DNA from: Streptococcus cristatus AS 1.3089
GTDB lineage: Bacteria; Bacillota; Bacilli; Lactobacillales; Streptococcaceae
Direction of reading: 5' to 3'
Length of the DNA stretch: 64,000 nucleotides
Assembly: GCF_000385925.1 (NCBI RefSeq)
Contig: NC_021175.1
Location: 503,501 to 567,500, forward strand
Shown: positions 54,421 to 62,750 of the stretch, piece by piece
How the letters are laid out: each line of letters begins with the position of its first letter
Numbering within the stretch: position 1 is the stretch's first letter
Program-made: the position numbers and the translations under genes
The notes under the pieces: generated by a model
Seen by the model: the letters and a program-made list of their open reading frames with translations, nothing else
The model's database searches: none
What the model was told of the DNA's origin: nothing

Positions 54421-54465
54421 AGGGAGTATCTATAAATTGAAAGATAAGAAAAAGAGGAAAAGACT

Positions 54466-55491
54466 ATGACAGTAAATCTTGATTGGGAAAATCTTGGCTT
54501 TTCATATATGAAATTGCCCTATCGCTATATCGCTTATTATCGGAATGGTCAGTGGGAGGAAGGCAAGCTGACAGAAGATGCGACCCTGCATATTTCTGAG
54601 TCTTCACCAAGTCTTCACTATGGCCAGCAGGCTTTTGAGGGACTGAAGGCTTATCGGACTAAGGACGGCAGTGTCCAGCTTTTCCGTCCAGACGAAAATG
54701 CTAAGCGTCTGCAACGCACTTGCGATCGTCTCTTGATGCCACAAGTTTCAACTGAAATGTTTGTGGAAGCGTGTAAGGCTGTTGTCCGCGCCAATCAAGA
54801 ATATGTACCGCCATATGGAACAGGGGGAACTCTCTACCTTCGTCCCCTTTTGATTGGTATCGGAGATATCATCGGGGTAAAACCAGCAGAGGAGTACATT
54901 TTTACGATTTTTGCTATGCCAGTCGGAAACTACTTCAAGGGTGGTTTGGTTCCAACCAACTTTTTGATCCAAGACGAATATGACCGAGCAGCTCCCCACG
55001 GTACAGGTGCAGCTAAGGTGGGTGGTAACTATGCAGCTAGCCTTTTACCAGGTAAGATGGCGAAGTCTCGTAACTTTTCAGATGTGATCTACCTAGATCC
55101 GTCAACTCATACCAAGATTGAAGAAGTTGGATCAGCCAATTTCTTTGGAATCACCAAGGACAATGAATTTGTGACACCGCTGAGTCCATCTATTCTGCCA
55201 TCCATTACCAAATATTCTTTACTTTACTTGGCAGAGCACCGCTTGGGCTTGACGCCAATTGAAGGTGATGTTCCGATTGATAACTTAGATCGCTTTGTCG
55301 AAGCAGGAGCCTGTGGCACCGCGGCTGTTATCTCACCAATTGGAGGAATCCAGCATGGCGATGATTTCCATGTGTTCTATAGCGAGACAGAAGTCGGGCC
55401 AGTGACCCGCAAACTCTACGATGAGCTGACTGGTATCCAATTTGGTGATGTGGAAGCTCCAGAAGGTTGGATTGTAAAAGTAGACGAATAA
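54466..55491 (+). CDS. ilvE: Branched-chain amino acid aminotransferase
   Basis: 341 residues, fold-type IV PLP enzyme. Landmarks: YGQQAFEGLKAYRT, FRPDENAKRLQRTCDRL, YLRPLLIG, GGNYAASLLPG with the PLP Lys region, EEVGSANFFGI and GTAAVISPIGGI. Final step of Ile/Leu/Val synthesis and first step of their breakdown. Strong ribosome site AGAGGAAAAG. Regulated by CodY on sequence evidence. Confidence 0.96.
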   Translation: MTVNLDWENLGFSYMKLPYRYIAYYRNGQWEEGKLTEDATLHISESSPSLHYGQQAFEGLKAYRTKDGSVQLFRPDENAKRLQRTCDRLLMPQVSTEMFVEACKAVVRANQEYVPPYGTGGTLYLRPLLIGIGDIIGVKPAEEYIFTIFAMPVGNYFKGGLVPTNFLIQDEYDRAAPHGTGAAKVGGNYAASLLPGKMAKSRNFSDVIYLDPSTHTKIEEVGSANFFGITKDNEFVTPLSPSILPSITKYSLLYLAEHRLGLTPIEGDVPIDNLDRFVEAGACGTAAVISPIGGIQHGDDFHVFYSETEVGPVTRKLYDELTGIQFGDVEAPEGWIVKVDE

Positions 55492-55495
55492 CCCA

Positions 55496-55517
55496 AGAGC
55501 CCTTTGAGGCTCTTTTT
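55496..55517 (+). terminator. Terminator after ilvE
   Basis: AGAGCC-CTTTGA-GGCTCT followed by TTTTA. Confidence 0.8.
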
Positions 55518-55583
55518 ATTGAGGAAATCACTTGCCAGCTTAGCTATTTTTGTGTAAAATAGAAACTTGAAAGAGGTAGAAGA

Positions 55584-55814
55584 ATGAGTAAAAAAGATAA
55601 AAAAATTGAGATTCAGATTGCAGATAGTAAGGTGAAGCTTGGCGCTGATCAATTTGATGGCTACACCCTTTCTATAGGGAAAAAGGTCATTGGCGAGATT
55701 GCCGAATTTGACGGCCAATTTGCTATTGTCAAAAATGGCAATGTTGAAAGTTTATATAAAAAGCTTGAAAAAGCGGTGGAAACTTTGATTGAAACCTACA
55801 ATTTAGGAAAATAA
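55584..55814 (+). CDS. DUF2969-family small protein
   Basis: 76 residues. SKKDKKIEIQIADSKVKLG, a short beta-rich core with GKKVIGEIAEFDGQFAIVK, and a C-terminal helix match DUF2969, a lactic-acid-bacterial family without known function. Ribosome site GAAAGAGG. Stands between ilvE and the tRNA pair. Confidence 0.75.
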   Translation: MSKKDKKIEIQIADSKVKLGADQFDGYTLSIGKKVIGEIAEFDGQFAIVKNGNVESLYKKLEKAVETLIETYNLGK

Positions 55815-55818
55815 GGGC

Positions 55819-55847
55819 TTGCGCTTTTATTAGATTAATGATATAAT
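55819..55847 (+). promoter_or_regulatory. Promoter of the tRNA pair
   Basis: TTGCGC (55819–55824), 17-bp spacer, TATAAT (55842–55847) with TG extension, 17 bases before the tRNA-Tyr. Confidence 0.75.
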
Positions 55848-55864
55848 TGATATCGTTGATTGTC

Positions 55865-55945
55865 GGAGAGATAGCGAAGAGGCTAAACGCGGCGGACTGT
55901 AAATCCGCTCCTTCGGGTTCGGGGGTTCGAATCCCTCTCTCTCCA
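55865..55945 (+). tRNA. tRNA-Tyr (GTA)
   Basis: 81 nt. Acceptor GGAGAGA pairs with TCTCTCC, discriminator A; anticodon GTA at 55899–55901. The long variable arm (class II) and the GGTTCGAATCC T-arm fit bacterial tRNA-Tyr. CCA is not encoded. Confidence 0.97.
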
Positions 55946-55954
55946 TTTGATCAT

Positions 55955-56026
55955 TGGGGTATAGCCAAGCGGTAAGGCAAGGGACTTTGACTCCCTCATG
56001 CGTTGGTTCGAATCCAGCTACCCCAG
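55955..56026 (+). tRNA. tRNA-Gln (TTG)
   Basis: 72 nt. Acceptor TGGGGTA pairs with TACCCCA, discriminator G; the anticodon loop CTTTGAC gives TTG at 55987–55989. CCA is not encoded. Nine bases after tRNA-Tyr, so co-transcribed. Confidence 0.97.
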
Positions 56027-56052
56027 TTCTTAGGTAATATATCAGATAAAGG

Positions 56053-56076
56053 ATAAAATATCGTCGGATATTTTAT
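56053..56076 (+). terminator. Terminator after the tRNAs
   Basis: ATAAAATATC-GTCG-GATATTTTAT followed by TTCTTT: a 10-bp AT-rich stem. Confidence 0.65.
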
Positions 56077-56119
56077 TTCTTTATAGGGTGGAAAACGTTA
56101 AAGATACATCAAATGTCGT

Positions 56120-56148
56120 TTGCGGGTGCTTAGGAAAATAATTATAAG
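56120..56148 (+). promoter_or_regulatory. rpsA promoter
   Basis: TTGCGG (56120–56125), 17-bp spacer, TATAAG (56143–56148). The start is expected near 56155. Confidence 0.55.
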
Positions 56149-56152
56149 TATG

Positions 56153-56169
56153 TCAAGTAATATACTTGA
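56153..56169 (+). promoter_or_regulatory. Palindrome at the rpsA transcription start
   Basis: TCAAGTA-ATA-TACTTGA, perfect 7-bp arms. It would be the very 5' end of the rpsA mRNA, either as an operator or a 5'-terminal hairpin, 12 bases before GGAGGA. Confidence 0.5.
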
Positions 56170-56189
56170 TTGTTGGAGGATTTTTTTAG

Positions 56190-57392
56190 ATGAATGAATT
56201 TGAAGATTTGCTAAACAGTGTTAGCCAAGTCGAACCAGGTGATGTCGTTACTGCTGAAGTATTGACAGTGGATGCTAACCAAGCTAATGTTGCCATTGCT
56301 GGTACTGGTGTTGAAGGGGTTTTGACTCTGCGTGAGTTGACAAATGATCGTGATGCTGACATCAATGACTTTGTAAAACCAGGTGACACACTTGAATTGC
56401 TTGTTCTTCGTCAAGTAGTAGGTAAAGATACAGACACAGTTACTTACCTAGTATCTAAAAAACGTTTAGAAGCTCGCAAAGCATGGGACAAATTGGTTGG
56501 TCGTGAAGAAGAAGTCGTTACTGTTAAGGGCACTCGTGCTGTTAAAGGTGGACTTTCTGTTGAGTTTGAAGGACTTCGTGGATTTATTCCAGCTTCAATG
56601 CTCGATACTCGTTTCGTTCGCAACACTGAACGTTTTGTAGGTCAAGAATTTGACGCTAAGATTAAAGAAGTAGATCCAAAAGAAAACCGCTTCATCCTTT
56701 CACGTCGTGAAGTTGTAGAAGCAGAAGCTGCTGCAGCACGTGCAGAAGTATTTGGTAAATTGAATGTTGGTGATGTTGTAACTGGTAAAGTTGCTCGTAT
56801 CACAAGCTTCGGTGCTTTCATTGACCTTGGTGGTGTTGATGGTTTGGTTCACTTGACTGAACTTTCTCACGAACGTAACGTTTCACCAAAATCTGTTGTT
56901 TCAGTTGGTGACGAAATCGAAGTGAAAGTTCTTGATTTGAACGAAGAAGAAGGCCGCGTGTCTCTTTCACTTAAAGCTACAACCCCTGGACCATGGGATG
57001 GTGTTGAACAAAAACTTGCTGCTGGCGATGTAGTTGAAGGCACAGTAAAACGTTTGACTGACTTCGGTGCTTTCGTTGAAGTATTGCCAGGTATCGACGG
57101 GCTTGTTCACATCTCACAAATTTCACACAAACGTGTTGAAAATCCAAAAGATGCTCTTAAAGTTGGTCAAGAAGTAACTGTTAAAGTTCTTGAAGTGAAT
57201 GCTGCTGCTGAGCGTGTATCACTTTCTATCAAGGCTCTTGAAGAGCGTCCAGCCCAAGAAGAAGGCCAAAAAGAAGAAAAACGTCAATCTCGTCCACGTC
57301 GTCCACGTCGTCAAGAAAAACGTGACTTCGAGCTTCCAGAAACTCAAACTGGTTTCTCAATGGCTGATCTTTTCGGTGATATCGAATTGTAA
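56190..57392 (+). CDS. rpsA: 30S ribosomal protein S1
   Basis: 400 residues with four S1 (OB-fold) repeats at about 16–85, 105–170, 190–260 and 275–345, as is normal for Firmicutes (E. coli has six). Repeats 3 and 4 carry the [17 protein letters not shown] and [18 protein letters not shown] signatures. An Arg-rich tail [12 protein letters not shown] follows. It helps mRNA docking on the ribosome. The codon use is strongly biased, as expected for a highly expressed gene. GGAGGA precedes the ATG. Confidence 0.96.
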   Translation: MNEFEDLLNSVSQVEPGDVVTAEVLTVDANQANVAIAGTGVEGVLTLRELTNDRDADINDFVKPGDTLELLVLRQVVGKDTDTVTYLVSKKRLEARKAWDKLVGREEEVVTVKGTRAVKGGLSVEFEGLRGFIPASMLDTRFVRNTERFVGQEFDAKIKEVDPKENRFILSRREVVEAEAAAARAEVFGKLNVGDVVTGKVARITSFGAFIDLGGVDGLVHLTELSHERNVSPKSVVSVGDEIEVKVLDLNEEEGRVSLSLKATTPGPWDGVEQKLAAGDVVEGTVKRLTDFGAFVEVLPGIDGLVHISQISHKRVENPKDALKVGQEVTVKVLEVNAAAERVSLSIKALEERPAQEEGQKEEKRQSRPRRPRRQEKRDFELPETQTGFSMADLFGDIEL

Positions 57393-57400
57393 TTTACTTA

Positions 57401-57431
57401 AGAAGAGGCTGAGTTTCTCAGCTTCTTTTTT
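57401..57431 (+). terminator. Terminator after rpsA
   Basis: AGAAGAGGCTGAG-TTT-CTCAGCTTCTTTTTT. Confidence 0.85.
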
Positions 57432-57561
57432 CGTCTTTTCAAGTGGGAGTTTGCATTCGAGTCATTTATTGTGATACTTGCTCTTTATGCATATTCAGTT
57501 TTATTTAAGCGAAAGATGCTAGACTAAATCTCTCGTGCATTTTATGAGAAAGGAGCTTGCC

Positions 57562-58281
57562 GTGAAGTTTATTTTCAATTCTATTAGATTTATAGTTCGC
57601 TTGCTTTGGCGGCTCATCTGGGGGCTTATTTGGTCTGTGGCACTCAGTTTTCTTGTTCTTGTAGGTGTTTTTTATTTTACTACTTCGACAGAGACGGGGG
57701 CAGAGGGATTATCGCAGGCTCTTCGAACTACTGTTACTCAAGTGGATCAATTTTTAACGCATCAAGGACTTTCCACTGGTCTTCAGACTAGTGAGGGAAT
57801 TCAGCCCCATCAGCTGACAGATGAGCATAAAGGGACGGGAGCTCGCTGGGAGAAGGCTGGTGCTACGGTATATATCGATACCACGAATGCAACTTTACGT
57901 TCAGCCTATCAGGAGGCCATTAGTTCTTGGAACCAGACAGGAGCTTTCACCTTTCAAATCATCAATGACAAAGAAGAAGCGGATATCGTTGCGATGGAAA
58001 TGAATGATGGCAATGTCAGTGCAGCTGGCGAGGCAGAGTCCAAGAACAACCTGCTGACCAATCGTTTCACCCATGTGACTGTTCGCCTCAATAGTTACTA
58101 CTTGTTGGACAGACGCTATGGTTATTCTCATGAGCGGATTGTCAATACAGCAGCGCACGAATTGGGCCATGCTATCGGATTAGACCATAATGAGGAGGAA
58201 TCAGTGATGCAGTCGGCAGGCTCATTTTATAGTATTCAGCCAGCAGATATCCAGGCTGTAAAAGACTTGTATCAATCATAA
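57562..58281 (+). CDS. Membrane-anchored matrixin-like zinc metalloprotease
   Basis: 239 residues. One transmembrane helix (LIWGLIWSVALSFLVLVGVFYF, about 15–36), a linker, then a small M10-type catalytic domain with HELGHAIGLDH (HExxHxxGxxH) and the Met-turn residue in EESVMQSAG. Active site faces outside. GTG 57562 is chosen for the AAAGGAG at 57549–57555; ATGs at 57535 and 57544 lack one. Substrate unknown. Followed after four bases by a membrane protein that may be its partner. Confidence 0.8.
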   Translation: MKFIFNSIRFIVRLLWRLIWGLIWSVALSFLVLVGVFYFTTSTETGAEGLSQALRTTVTQVDQFLTHQGLSTGLQTSEGIQPHQLTDEHKGTGARWEKAGATVYIDTTNATLRSAYQEAISSWNQTGAFTFQIINDKEEADIVAMEMNDGNVSAAGEAESKNNLLTNRFTHVTVRLNSYYLLDRRYGYSHERIVNTAAHELGHAIGLDHNEEESVMQSAGSFYSIQPADIQAVKDLYQS

Positions 58282-58285
58282 AGGT

Positions 58286-58651
58286 ATGCTAAAAACGATT
58301 TTTAATTTTGTTAGACGCTTCCCAGAGCAAGTTTTCCTCTTTCTTTTTAACTCAGGAATTTTTGCTTGGCTGTGGAAAAGCGGCAGCGATATTGCTAACC
58401 AGCTAGGCGTGACAGCGGCTTGGGAAACTCATATTCCAGCGCCCATTCAGGCCTTCTTTGGAGAGAATGTTGAGACAGTTCAAGGATTTTTCCAACATTC
58501 AGCCATTATGTGGTTGATTGGTTCCATGATGATTCTATGGATCGTTCGTTTTGTTAAAGGGATGATAAAGCTAAGTCTTTTTGTTTTAATTATTTTGCTG
58601 GGCATCTATCTGATTTTGCAGAATCAATCTATTCTCAATAGTTTTATGTAG
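58286..58651 (+). CDS. Small membrane protein next to the metalloprotease
   Basis: 121 residues. Hydrophobic segments at about 14–30 (VFLFLFNSGIFAWLWKSG), 73–90 and 95–112 (LSLFVLIILLGIYLIL), with a loop between. Begins four bases after the protease stop and so is probably co-translated. Its last bases run into the dispersed repeat. Family not recognised. Confidence 0.6.
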   Translation: MLKTIFNFVRRFPEQVFLFLFNSGIFAWLWKSGSDIANQLGVTAAWETHIPAPIQAFFGENVETVQGFFQHSAIMWLIGSMMILWIVRFVKGMIKLSLFVLIILLGIYLILQNQSILNSFM

Positions 58652-58778
58652 AGAGGCTGGGACAAAAGTCCTAGCCTCTCAATTGTCTTTGGATTGTCGA
58701 GTAAGACGCAGTGGTTGAGTGGGCTCTACTAGGGTGATTTCATCAGCTTTTACAGCCCTACTCAACTGTCCCACTCTC
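58651..58778 (+). repeat. Dispersed intergenic repeat, copy 4 (internally deleted)
   Basis: Matches copies 2 and 3 from GAGGCTGGGAC to CCTACTCAACTGT, then jumps to CCCACTCTC. About 50 bases present in the other copies are missing. The junction falls between two CTGT motifs, suggesting deletion by short-repeat recombination. Confidence 0.85.
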
Positions 58779-58844
58779 TTTTTCTTTTGGGGAGCTGAGT
58801 TCGCTTTCTCTTGAATTCTGATAGCTGTACTTCTGGAAATCTGC

Positions 58845-58850
58845 TATAAT
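58845..58850 (+). promoter_or_regulatory. Extended -10 box six bases before the ABC-F ATG
   Basis: TGC-TATAAT ends six bases before the ATG at 58857, the same geometry as plsY and the 40299 gene. No Shine-Dalgarno; candidate leaderless message. Confidence 0.6.
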
Positions 58851-58856
58851 GGTCTT

Positions 58857-60752
58857 ATGATTATTTTACAAGCAAACAAGATTGAACGCTCTTTTGCAGG
58901 GGAGCTACTTTTTGATAATATCAACCTGCAGGTGGATGAGAGTGACCGGATTGCACTGGTCGGTAAAAATGGAGCTGGCAAGTCAACCTTGCTCAAGATT
59001 TTGGTGGGCGAGGAAGAGCCGACGTCTGGTCAAATCAATAAGAAACGATACCTGTCCCTGTCCTATCTGGCTCAGGACAGCCGCTTCGAATCGGAGAATA
59101 CTATCTACGACGAGATGCTGCTGGTCTTTGATAGCCTGCGCCAGCAAGAAAAACGCTTGCGGCAGATGGAGCTGCAAATGGGAGAATTGTCAGGGGAAGA
59201 CCTGACTGCTCTCATGACCCAGTATGACCAGCTGTCAGAGGATTTTCGCCAAAAGGGTGGTTTTACCTACGAGGCCGATATTCGAGCTATTTTGAATGGT
59301 TTCAAGTTTGACCAGTCCATGTGGCAGATGAAGATTTCTGAGCTTTCAGGTGGGCAGAATACCCGCCTAGCCCTGGCCAAGATGCTGTTGGAGAAGCCAG
59401 AGCTGCTGGTCTTGGATGAGCCAACTAACCACTTGGATATCGAGACCATTGCCTGGCTAGAGACTTACTTAGTCAACTACAGCGGTGCTCTGATTATCGT
59501 TAGCCATGACCGCTATTTCCTAGACAAGGTAGCAACCATCACGCTGGATTTGACCAAGCATTCCTTGGATCGCTATGTGGGCAATTACTCTAGCTTTGTG
59601 GTCCAAAAGGAGCAGAAGCTGGCCACTGAAGCCAAGAACTATGAAAAGCAGCAGAAGGAAATCGCTGCGCTGGAGGACTTTGTTAATCGCAATCTAGTTC
59701 GGGCTTCCACTACCAAGCGGGCTCAGTCTCGTCGTAAGCAGCTGGAAAAGATGGAGCGTTTGGAGAGGCCGGAGACCGGCAATCGCTCGGCCAATATGAC
59801 CTTCAAATCCGATAAGGTTTCGGGAAATGTTGTTCTGACCTTGGAAGATGCGGCTATTGGCTACGGAGAGGAAGTCCTGTCGGAGCCGATTAACCTTGAT
59901 ATTCGCAAGTTTAATGCGGTAGCTATTGTCGGGCCAAATGGGATTGGAAAGACGACCTTGATTAAGTCACTAATCGGTCAAGTGCCCTTTATTCGAGGCA
60001 AGGAGCAGCTGGGAGCTAATGTGGAAGTGGGTTACTATGACCAAACCCAGAGCAAACTGACTCCCAGCAATACAGTTCTTGATGAGCTATGGAATGACTT
60101 CAAGCTAACGCCAGAGGTCGACATTCGCAATCGCTTAGGCGCTTTCCTCTTCTCGGGGGACGATGTCAAGAAATCGGTCGGCATGTTATCAGGTGGAGAG
60201 CGGGCGCGTCTGCTTCTAGCCAAGCTGTCTATGGAAAACAACAACTTCCTCATCCTGGACGAGCCGACCAACCATCTGGACATTGACAGCAAGGAAGTAC
60301 TGGAAAATGCCCTGATTGACTTTGACGGCACCCTGCTCTTTGTCAGCCATGACCGTTACTTTATCAATCGCGTGGCTACTCAGATTATTGAGCTCTCTGA
60401 GACAGGCTCTACCCTTTATCTGGGTGATTATGACTACTATCTGGAGAAAAAGGCAGAGCAGGAAGCCATGCAGGAGGAGACAGAGCAGGCCAGTCCTGAC
60501 AAGCCAGCACCTGCCAATGACTATCAGCTTCAAAAGGAAAACCAGAAAGAACAGCGCCGGCTTGCCCGCCGCCTAGAACAACTGGAAGCGCAAATCGAGG
60601 ATTTGGACAGCCAGATCAGTCAGCTTCAGGAAGCCATGCAGGCCACTAATGACGCCGCCGAACTCATGGAGAGCCAGCAGCAAATCGAACAGCTGACCAC
60701 CGCCCAAGAAGAAGCCATGCTAGAATGGGAAGAACTAGCGGAGAAGGTGTAG
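58857..60752 (+). CDS. ABC-F family ribosome-associated ATPase (YdiF-like)
   Basis: 631 residues, two ABC domains and no membrane part. Walker A GKNGAGKST and GPNGIGKTT, signatures LSGGQNTRLALAK and LSGGERARLLLAK, and DEPTNHLDI in both halves. The interdomain linker (about 240–310) is charged and helical, and a C-terminal coiled coil (about 535–631) follows. ABC-F proteins bind the ribosomal E site and rescue or tune translation; some give antibiotic resistance, but this length and tail suit the housekeeping YdiF group. Confidence 0.88.
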   Translation: MIILQANKIERSFAGELLFDNINLQVDESDRIALVGKNGAGKSTLLKILVGEEEPTSGQINKKRYLSLSYLAQDSRFESENTIYDEMLLVFDSLRQQEKRLRQMELQMGELSGEDLTALMTQYDQLSEDFRQKGGFTYEADIRAILNGFKFDQSMWQMKISELSGGQNTRLALAKMLLEKPELLVLDEPTNHLDIETIAWLETYLVNYSGALIIVSHDRYFLDKVATITLDLTKHSLDRYVGNYSSFVVQKEQKLATEAKNYEKQQKEIAALEDFVNRNLVRASTTKRAQSRRKQLEKMERLERPETGNRSANMTFKSDKVSGNVVLTLEDAAIGYGEEVLSEPINLDIRKFNAVAIVGPNGIGKTTLIKSLIGQVPFIRGKEQLGANVEVGYYDQTQSKLTPSNTVLDELWNDFKLTPEVDIRNRLGAFLFSGDDVKKSVGMLSGGERARLLLAKLSMENNNFLILDEPTNHLDIDSKEVLENALIDFDGTLLFVSHDRYFINRVATQIIELSETGSTLYLGDYDYYLEKKAEQEAMQEETEQASPDKPAPANDYQLQKENQKEQRRLARRLEQLEAQIEDLDSQISQLQEAMQATNDAAELMESQQQIEQLTTAQEEAMLEWEELAEKV

Positions 60753-60783
60753 GAATAGAAAGGAATAGATACTATGTTTAAGA

Positions 60784-62457
60784 TTGCTTGGGATAATGCA
60801 TCATATTATAAAATTTATAAAAAGTGAGAAAGCTCCGAATACGTTTGTGTTCTACACAGAAGGATGGGATGATTATCGTTATAAAATAACTTATATAGTA
60901 TGTTTCTATAATCAAGATTTAGAGGAGACTCTTTTAGGATATTATAGAATTTACAATCCAGAGGTCGAGGAGAAGTCTGTACCAAAGCGGATTTCCATTC
61001 TGATAGACCAAGATTTAGATAATGACAGTTTTTATAGTTACGATAATGATTATAATATTGTAAGTATAAAAGATACATATTATTCATTGGCTTGGAGTAG
61101 TAATTTTTATCAAGAATTATATAAACTCGGAGCAGAATACTATGAAAAATTTTTGAAGATATTTCGAGATTTAACAGTTATAGACTTACCTGATGATATA
61201 AAAGAAAACGTGGGTGTAAAAAAAGCTCTGTTAAGAAATAATGACATAACAAATAGTGAAGAGATTATAGAGCTAAATCAACAACTTAAGAAGATTGATG
61301 AAAGATTAAATATTGGGAATTGGGTATCTGTTATTGTAGAAGAATTAAAAGATGATCAACTAGATGATGAGAAAATAGAATCTTTTTCTAAAATTATTGA
61401 AGTTTATGATTTTGATTATGATTTATATTTTGATTCATTGAGTGAGTTAGTTAGAGTTTGTATAGAAAAATATCATATGCCGAACTTTGATAAAATCTAC
61501 AAATTAATAAAGTTATTACTTGATAAGACTGATTTTGAACAATTAAAGTCAGAATTGGAAGTTAGTAAAAATGATGATTTAAGAAAAATAAAAACTAGTG
61601 TTATGAAAATTAAGGATACATTAAAATACCCTAAAACTTCAAACGATGACAGTTCTGTTCACTCTCCAAACGATGACAGTTCTGTTCACTCTCCAAACGA
61701 TGACAGTTTTGTTCACTATACTTCCCTAAAAACCTTAAAATTTTTACTTTATAAATCTGATGAGAATAAAAGCTATCCTAAATTACGGCTAAGCAATGCT
61801 AGACAGATGAATGATCCGAATGAAGGATACACATTGTTTAATCTCATAGGAATTGAAAAAAAGGATCTACCTATAACTGATTATGATAGCTCGCCGTTCT
61901 TCTTTGCTTCTATGACAAAAATTGGGAAAGATCAAAAGCTAGATGATAGTCTTCCAATGTGGAAACAATACGGTGATGATGCGAAGGGAATTAATTTAAC
62001 TTATCATTCAGATTATATAAAAAGTTTAATAGATGAGGGAATAGAAATTTATGAAGTTTGTTATAAAATTGAGGAAAATTCACTAGAAGAGGAAATCAAG
62101 ACAATAAAATCAGCATTAGACAACATTAGAACGTATGAGGACAGCGACAGAAAAAAATTCTTCTCTATGGCCTTGAAATTAATAGATGTCATTCGTTATT
62201 TATTTAAAGAGGCGGATTATAGCTATGAAAAAGAGTATAGGATTATTAAATCTTATGAAGGTAAGAATAAAGAAATTATTACTAGCGATAGTTCCAATAG
62301 TGTGATTCCTGGTCTATATGTCTATATTGATAAACAACTAAAATACTCCAAAATTAAACTAGGTCCTAAATGCGATGATATTGATTTTGTTGCTCCATAT
62401 ATCAAACACATTGATGGGGAAATTGAGGTAACTCGATCCGAGATTTCATATCGTTAA
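60784..62457 (+). CDS. AT-rich DUF2971-domain protein with internal tandem repeat
   Basis: The open frame (557 codons, TTG start) is much more AT-rich than its neighbours, suggesting recent transfer. The C-terminal half fits DUF2971: FVHYTSLKTLKFLLY, LRLSNARQMNDPNEG, SLPMWKQYGDDAKG and EYRIIKSYEG. Three copies of a 27-bp unit (61641–61717) encode NDDSSVHSP repeats before this domain. The real start may be ATG 60774 (after AAAGGA), whose 17-codon frame MFKIAWDNASYYKIYKK joins the main frame if one A of the run 60819–60823 is removed. Function unknown; an island defence gene is possible. Confidence 0.6.
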   Translation: MLGIMHHIIKFIKSEKAPNTFVFYTEGWDDYRYKITYIVCFYNQDLEETLLGYYRIYNPEVEEKSVPKRISILIDQDLDNDSFYSYDNDYNIVSIKDTYYSLAWSSNFYQELYKLGAEYYEKFLKIFRDLTVIDLPDDIKENVGVKKALLRNNDITNSEEIIELNQQLKKIDERLNIGNWVSVIVEELKDDQLDDEKIESFSKIIEVYDFDYDLYFDSLSELVRVCIEKYHMPNFDKIYKLIKLLLDKTDFEQLKSELEVSKNDDLRKIKTSVMKIKDTLKYPKTSNDDSSVHSPNDDSSVHSPNDDSFVHYTSLKTLKFLLYKSDENKSYPKLRLSNARQMNDPNEGYTLFNLIGIEKKDLPITDYDSSPFFFASMTKIGKDQKLDDSLPMWKQYGDDAKGINLTYHSDYIKSLIDEGIEIYEVCYKIEENSLEEEIKTIKSALDNIRTYEDSDRKKFFSMALKLIDVIRYLFKEADYSYEKEYRIIKSYEGKNKEIITSDSSNSVIPGLYVYIDKQLKYSKIKLGPKCDDIDFVAPYIKHIDGEIEVTRSEISYR

Positions 62458-62468
62458 TCATTTATTTC

Positions 62469-62540
62469 TATCAGGAAATTTCTCTGGACAGCATGCGCAA
62501 TGTCTATTTTTTCAAGGAAAAGAAAGCATTCTTCATGTAA
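62469..62540 (+). pseudogene. Possible 3' remnant of a displaced gene
   Basis: A frame just after the DUF2971 stop reads YQEISLDSMRNVYFFKEKKA and ends FFM-stop at 62538–62540. It has no start codon and a protein-like composition. It could be the tail of an older gene interrupted when the AT-rich gene arrived. Weak evidence. The rest of the gap to 62680 shows nothing recognisable. Confidence 0.25.
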
Positions 62541-62680
62541 TCTAAGTTCTTTTAGAGCAAAGTCAGCCCGTCAGATTTTCTGAAAAGCTATTTTGGAGCA
62601 AAATGGCTCTATCAGATTTTCGGCCGATAAAATTTTAACGAAATGAGGCTCTTCCGAAAGTAGAATCCGAACAAGGGGTG

Positions 62681-62746
62681 ATGAAGGTAATTTTGAAAGA
62701 GCTACTTAGGGAAGCGAAACAGCAATTAAAGAAATTAAAGTGGTAA
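62681..62746 (+). CDS. Possible 21-residue basic peptide before rgg
   Basis: ATG with AAGGGG just upstream encodes MKVILKELLREAKQQLKKLK plus Trp and ends four bases before the rgg start. It is amphipathic and basic, not hydrophobic like known SHP pheromones. It could be a leader peptide or chance. Confidence 0.25.
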   Translation: MKVILKELLREAKQQLKKLKW

Positions 62747-62750
62747 ACAA

